Source of the DNA: JAICLL01 sp035252155
Lineage (GTDB): Bacteria > Planctomycetota > Planctomycetia > Pirellulales > JAICIG01
Assembly: GCA_035252155.1 (NCBI GenBank)
Contig: DATFDL010000592.1
Location: forward strand, 1 to 17,831
Reading direction: 5' to 3'
DNA: 17,831 nt
Below are positions 14,011-17,831 of this stretch, piece by piece. The translations under genes were made by a program, and so were the position numbers. The notes beneath the pieces were generated by a model. That model worked only from the letters and a program-made list of their open reading frames with translations. It was not told where the DNA came from and did not search any database. Each line of letters starts with the position of its first letter. Within the stretch, counting starts at the first letter, position 1.

Positions 14011-16671
14011 ATGCCGCGCTATAATCCCGCTACGATCGAGCCGAAGTGGCAGCAATACTGGGAAGAGCACCACACGTTTCGGACGCCACGATTGCCGACG
14101 TCCGAAAAACTTTACGTGCTCGACATGTTCCCCTATCCCAGCGGCGATGGCCTGCACGTGGGGCATCCCGAGGGGCAAACCGCCACCGACATTTTCTGCC
14201 GCTATCAACGGATGCGCGGTAAGTGCGTGCTGCACCCGATGGGTTGGGACGCCTTCGGCCTGCCCGCCGAGCAACACGCCATCCGCACCGGCACCCACCC
14301 GCGCGTCACCACCGAGAAGAACATCGCCACCTTCCGGCGGCAAGAAAAAATGCTCGGCCTCAGTTTCGACTGGGAGCGCGAGCTGAGCACCACCGACGTC
14401 GAATATCTGCGCTGGACCCAATGGATCTTTTTGCTGCTGTTCGACACCTGGTACGACGAGGCCGCGGGGCGCGGGCGGCCGATCGCCGAGTTGGCCATAC
14501 CGGCTGAGGTACGTGCGGCGGGCGACGAGGCCGTTCGCCGGTTTCAAGACGAGCATCGGCTGGCCTATCAGCTTGAAGCACCGGTCAACTGGTGCCCGGC
14601 CCTCGGCACGGTGCTCGCCAATGAAGAGGTCAAGGACGGCCTAAGCGAACGCGGCGGGCATCCGGTGGTCCGCATCCCGCTGCGGCAGTGGATGCTGCGC
14701 ATCACCGCCTACGCCGACCGGCTCGAAAACGACCTGGCCTCGGTCGACTGGTCCGAGGGCATCAAGGCGCTGCAGCGCAACTGGATCGGCCGCAGCACGG
14801 GGGCCGAGGTCGATTTTTATCTCGGCGATGCCGCGTCGTTTGAGCGCTGGAAACCGTCGCGCGCACGGCAGGGCTACCCGCGCAAGCCTGATGGCGACGT
14901 GCTGCGGATCTACACCACGCGGCCCGACACGCTGTTCGGCGCCACGTACATGGTGGTTGCGCCCGAGCACCCGCTGGTCGAGCGACTGACGACTCCCGAG
15001 CGCGCCGCCGAGGTGCGCACCTATTGCGAGCAGGCCGCGCGCAAGAGCGATCTCGACCGCACCGATCTGGCCAAACAAAAGACCGGTGTTTTCACGGGTG
15101 CCTACGCCATCAATCCCGCGAGCGGACGGCCGGTGCCGATCTGGGCGGCCGACTACGTGCTGATGGGCTACGGGACCGGCGCCATCATGGCGGTGCCCGC
15201 TCACGACACGCGCGACTTCGAGTTCGCCGTTGCTTATCAACTGCCAATTGTGGCGGTCGTCGATCCACCCGCCGAGCGTGCCGACGTTGCGCGCCCCGAT
15301 GTACTGGCGGGTCGGGCTGCGTTTGTCGACGAGGGTCGGGCCATCCACTCCGGCGCTTACGACGGCCTGCCAACGGCCGAGTTCAAAACCAAAATCACCG
15401 CCGACTTGGCCGGCCAAGGATTGGCCCGCGCCGCGGTCAATTACAAGCTGCGCGACTGGCTCTTCAGCCGGCAGCACTTTTGGGGCGAGCCGTTTCCGAT
15501 CCTCCACGAGCTCGACGACCAGGGAAATCCCACCGGGCTGCTGCGAGCGATTTCGCCAGACGAGTTGCCGGTCAACCTCCCGGACATGCCGCACTTCAAG
15601 CCTCACGGCCGGCCCGAGCCGCCGTTGGAAGAAGCGCCGGCCGAGTGGCTCTACCCGGTGATCGACGGCCGGCGGTACAAGCGCGAGACGAACACCATGC
15701 CGCAGTGGGCGGGAAGCTGCTGGTATTATCTGCGGTTCCTCGATCCGCGCAACGACCGCGCGTTTGTTGATCGCGAAGTCGAACGCGCCTGGATGCCGGT
15801 CGATCTTTACATCGGCGGCGCCGAGCACGCGGTGCTGCATCTGCTCTACTCCCGGTTTTGGCACAAGGTGCTCTACGACCGCGGCCTGGTCAGCACGCCC
15901 GAACCGTTTCAGCGGCTGGTCAACCAAGGCATGATCTTGGGCGAGGTCGAAAGCAGCGGCCGTGCGTACAAGATGTCGAAAAGCCGCGGCAACGTGATCA
16001 ACCCCGACACCGTGGTCCAAGAGTACGGCGCCGACGCGCTGCGGCTGTTCGAAATGTTCATGGGGCCGCTCGAAGCGACCAAGCCTTGGAGCATGGAGGG
16101 CGTAAATGGCGTGCGTGGCTTTTTGGATCGCGTCTGGCGGATGATCGTCGACGAACGCAGCGAGGCCTTGGCGCTGAACTCTGCCGTGCAGCCCGTCGGG
16201 CCGACCGCCGAGCAAAACCGCGTCTTGCACCGTACCATCCGCGAGGTGACAAACGATGTCGAACGGCTGAGCTTCAACACGGCCATCGCCAAGATGATGG
16301 AGTTTACGAACTTCTTCTTGAAGGCCGATCGGCGTCCGCGCCAGGCAATGGAAACGTTTGTGCTTTTGTTGTCGCCCTTCGCTCCGCACCTGTGCGAGGA
16401 GCTTTGGCAATTGCTGGGCCACGGCCAGACGCTGGCCTACGAACCGTGGCCGGGCTACGACGAATCGCTGATCAAAGAAGACACCGTCGAGGTGCCTGTC
16501 CAGGTCAATGGCAAGGTGCGGGGCCGCGTGCTGGTGGATGCCGGCGCCGATCAGGCCGCCCACGAAGCCGCCGCTTTGGCCGACCCCAAGATCGCCGCGC
16601 AGCTCACCGGCAAGACCCTCGTGAAGAAGATCATCCTCCCCGGTCGGATGATCAACTTCGTGATACGCTAG
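14011..16671 (+). CDS. leuS: Leucine--tRNA ligase
   Basis: This 886-residue class I synthetase charges tRNA-Leu with leucine in the cytoplasm. It shows the HIGH motif as HVGH (49-52, in PYPSGDGLHVGHPEG) and KMSKS at 654-658. The CP1 editing domain has TTRPDT (302-307) and GTGAIMAVPAHDTRD (388-402), with the conserved editing Asp. The tRNA-binding C-terminal domain ends KKIILPGRMINFVIR. It is slightly longer than the E. coli enzyme (860), mainly from an insert of about 45 residues before LAYQLEAPVNWCP (around 150-190). The cysteines of the small zinc-binding insert are absent at DGLSERGGHPV. The start codon is at the family's usual position; no strong Shine-Dalgarno sequence is seen. It may share transcription with paralogue 2, 38 bp upstream. 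Confidence 0.97.
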   Translation: MPRYNPATIEPKWQQYWEEHHTFRTPRLPTSEKLYVLDMFPYPSGDGLHVGHPEGQTATDIFCRYQRMRGKCVLHPMGWDAFGLPAEQHAIRTGTHPRVTTEKNIATFRRQEKMLGLSFDWERELSTTDVEYLRWTQWIFLLLFDTWYDEAAGRGRPIAELAIPAEVRAAGDEAVRRFQDEHRLAYQLEAPVNWCPALGTVLANEEVKDGLSERGGHPVVRIPLRQWMLRITAYADRLENDLASVDWSEGIKALQRNWIGRSTGAEVDFYLGDAASFERWKPSRARQGYPRKPDGDVLRIYTTRPDTLFGATYMVVAPEHPLVERLTTPERAAEVRTYCEQAARKSDLDRTDLAKQKTGVFTGAYAINPASGRPVPIWAADYVLMGYGTGAIMAVPAHDTRDFEFAVAYQLPIVAVVDPPAERADVARPDVLAGRAAFVDEGRAIHSGAYDGLPTAEFKTKITADLAGQGLARAAVNYKLRDWLFSRQHFWGEPFPILHELDDQGNPTGLLRAISPDELPVNLPDMPHFKPHGRPEPPLEEAPAEWLYPVIDGRRYKRETNTMPQWAGSCWYYLRFLDPRNDRAFVDREVERAWMPVDLYIGGAEHAVLHLLYSRFWHKVLYDRGLVSTPEPFQRLVNQGMILGEVESSGRAYKMSKSRGNVINPDTVVQEYGADALRLFEMFMGPLEATKPWSMEGVNGVRGFLDRVWRMIVDERSEALALNSAVQPVGPTAEQNRVLHRTIREVTNDVERLSFNTAIAKMMEFTNFFLKADRRPRQAMETFVLLLSPFAPHLCEELWQLLGHGQTLAYEPWPGYDESLIKEDTVEVPVQVNGKVRGRVLVDAGADQAAHEAAALADPKIAAQLTGKTLVKKIILPGRMINFVIR

Positions 16672-16702
16672 TGGCACCCTTCGTTCACTGGCTCACGCCT
16701 TC

Positions 16703-16758
16703 GGAGGATGGCCTTCCGGGCCGTCCGCCCCGAGAGACGGCCTGAAAGGCCACCCTCC
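16703..16758. repeat. Inverted pair of dispersed repeats forming a terminator-like hairpin
   Basis: The arms 16703-16725 and 16736-16758 (23 nt each, loop 16726-16735) are two copies of the 5347-5568 repeat in opposite orientation, with a few mismatches. Each arm also has its own inner palindrome (GGCC-TTCCG-GGCC; GGCCT-TTC-AGGCC on the minus strand). It fills the 94-bp gap between the convergent leuS and response-regulator genes and could end transcription from both sides, although it has no T run. Confidence 0.85.
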
Positions 16759-16765
16759 GTGCGTG

Positions 16766-17209
16766 TTAGCGTGCGGCGGCTGTTTGCAGGGTGCCCAGCA
16801 CCGCGTGCTGCCAGCGGGCGCAGCGCACATAGAGCTGGCTGAGCAGCGTGATCAGGTCGTTCTGGTCGACCGGCTTGAGCAAATAATCGCTCGCGCCGTA
16901 TTCGACCGCCTCGGCAATGCGGTCCCACGTCGAGTGGCCCGTGACGAAGATCACTTGCGTCCAGGCGTTGCGGGCCTTGGCGAAGCGGAGCATCTCCAAG
17001 CCGTCGGTGTCGGGCATATTGATGTCGGAGATCAAAATGTCGCAGCAGTGATGATCGAGCCAGCGCAGGGCCTCGTTCGAATCAGATAATCCGTGCACGA
17101 CCATCTTGTCGGCTAAATTCCGCTGCACCATGTGCTCGATCAGCCTCACGATGCTTGGGTCGTCGTCCACAATCAGCAAATTCAACTTGCGCGCCATGGC
17201 ATTGTTCAT
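16766..17209 (-). CDS. Single-domain response regulator (CheY-like)
   Basis: The 147-residue protein is a receiver domain of a two-component system with no output domain. It shows the acidic cluster DDD (15-17), phospho-acceptor D62 in DILISDINMPDTDG, T90 in FVTGHS and K112 in LLKPVD, so all phosphorylation residues are present. A tail of about 25 residues after the domain has no recognised function. The start is supported by AAAAGGA upstream at good spacing. No histidine kinase gene is adjacent; it is an orphan within this window. It probably works by phosphorelay or by protein contact rather than by binding DNA. It is convergent with leuS, and the repeat hairpin lies between them. Confidence 0.93.
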   Translation of the reverse strand: MNNAMARKLNLLIVDDDPSIVRLIEHMVQRNLADKMVVHGLSDSNEALRWLDHHCCDILISDINMPDTDGLEMLRFAKARNAWTQVIFVTGHSTWDRIAEAVEYGASDYLLKPVDQNDLITLLSQLYVRCARWQHAVLGTLQTAAAR

Positions 17210-17398
17210 CGCTGAGTCCTTTTGCCTTTTTTGTTCGGGGAATCCTAGCAGAATCGTAGGTTAACTTTTGGCTTTCGGCGTAATGCCGCCGATTTCAGCC
17301 CGATTTTGCCGTGCATGCCGATTTTGCCGGCAACGTCCGACGAACTTCGCTGGGTGGGCAATGTGACGCCCGAGGCGGCCGCGGCAACCAACACTTGA

Positions 17399-17539
17399 GA
17401 GGGTTCAGGGTTCAGGTTTCAGGGTTCAGATATCCTCGAGTCGAGTCAGCGGTGTGCGATTCCATAGTGGCCCAGGTCGCGCCGACTCGAATGACTTGCA
17501 CAAAAGTGCTGAACCCTGAACCCTGAACCCTGAACCCTC
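17399..17539. repeat. Heptad arrays forming a 31-bp inverted repeat
   Basis: The left arm 17399-17429 is built of GGTTCAG heptads (one variant, GTTTCAG). The right arm 17509-17539 is four CTGAACC heptads. The arms are reverse complements over 31 nt with one mismatch. The 79-nt loop holds a smaller inverted pair (TCGAGTCG and CGACTCGA). The gap from 17210 to 17554 holds this structure and no gene that I can support. Confidence 0.9.
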
Positions 17540-17554
17540 GCATCACCCTGAATC

Positions 17555-17831
17555 GTGAACCTTCTTGTGCTCACCGACGAAGCATTGGCTGCCGAGGCGA
17601 CCCGCGAAGGCTCCGACGGCCCGGCGTTTGTCGCCTTGGTCGATCGTTATCGCGATCGCGTGTGGCGGATTTGCTATCGGCTTTTGGGGCACGTCGAAGA
17701 CGCTCATGACGCCGCCCAAGAGGTCTTCGTGCGGCTCTTCGTCCACCGCCAGAAGTTCGACGGCCGCTCCAAATACAGCACCTGGGTACACGCGATCGCC
17801 GTGCGAACCTGCCTGATGCTCCGCCGCGGCC
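17555..17831 (+). CDS. ECF-type RNA polymerase sigma factor, N-terminal part
   Basis: The gene is cut by the window end; 92 codons are visible. They match region 2 of sigma-70 family ECF factors: FVALVDRYRDRVWRICYRLLG, then the DA.D..QEVFVRLF core (DAHDAAQEVFVRLFVHRQKF) and STWVHAIAVRTCLMLRR, which starts the region 2.3/2.4 -10 recognition part. An in-frame TGA at 17549-17551 means the start must lie at GTG 17555 or later (GTG 17567 is the alternative); there is no early ATG. The product would direct RNA polymerase to a specific promoter set. Region 4 and any anti-sigma gene lie outside. The heptad inverted repeat ends 15 bp before the start, so it occupies the promoter region. Confidence 0.85.
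   Translation, partial: MNLLVLTDEALAAEATREGSDGPAFVALVDRYRDRVWRICYRLLGHVEDAHDAAQEVFVRLFVHRQKFDGRSKYSTWVHAIAVRTCLMLRRG

Noticed and set aside
13477..14556. Pro-rich open frame antisense to paralogue 2 and leuS
   Set aside because: The Pro-rich sequence is only the complement of Gly codons, and it overlaps the leuS start.
14641..16677. 678-codon open frame antisense to leuS
   Set aside because: Same antisense shadow pattern; leuS has all its motifs in the other strand.
17311..17526. Small plus-strand frame across the heptad repeats
   Set aside because: Its sequence is mostly repeat-derived and it shows no ribosome binding site or motif.

Overview
The window is GC-rich bacterial chromosome, most likely from a member of the Planctomycetota (Pirellulales-like). 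The assignment rests on a Tat-exported DUF1501 protein, a DUF1559 pseudopilin-like protein followed by a small lipoprotein, heptad-type tandem repeats and many short dispersed palindromes between genes. There is no rRNA, tRNA, CRISPR array, transposase or recognisable prophage.

Layout. (1) 1-1428: heptad repeats, then a DUF1501 protein (+). (2) 1432-2803: DUF1559 protein and a lipoprotein (-), an operon convergent with DUF1501. (3) 3022-5324: a small His/Cys-rich membrane protein (-) with a near-consensus promoter, divergent from ilvB (+), the acetolactate synthase large subunit. (4) 5347-5568: a cluster of palindromic repeats. (5) 5573-6523: a Kdo 3-hydroxylase homologue (-). (6) 6651-6748: a 26-bp-stem palindrome and another dispersed repeat. 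(7) 11884 down to 6726 on the minus strand: promoter, leader peptide, attenuator, citramalate synthase cimA, an FAD-dependent disulfide oxidoreductase and a membrane dynamin-like GTPase. The last three genes overlap one another. (8) 11997-13972: two related secreted Gly-rich proteins (+). (9) 14011-16671: leuS (+). (10) A hairpin made of two repeats, then a single-domain response regulator (-). (11) 17399-17539: a long heptad inverted repeat, then the 5' part of an ECF sigma factor gene (+) cut by the window edge.

How the genes relate. Three genes concern branched-chain amino acids: ilvB (acetolactate and acetohydroxybutyrate synthesis), cimA (threonine-independent route to isoleucine) and leuS (leucine charging). 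The best find is upstream of cimA: a promoter, a 36-residue leader peptide ending in an Ile/Leu-rich run, a mutually exclusive antiterminator (13 of 14 pairs counting one G-T) and a terminator with seven U residues. This reads as classical ribosome-mediated transcription attenuation of an isoleucine pathway operon, and it would also control the downstream oxidoreductase and GTPase.

A second theme is a dispersed palindrome family (about ten units at four loci) whose stem arms change together while the TTCC loop is largely kept. One copy supplies the last codons and the stop codon of the GTPase gene. All family assignments are from motif recognition by eye; no database search was run.
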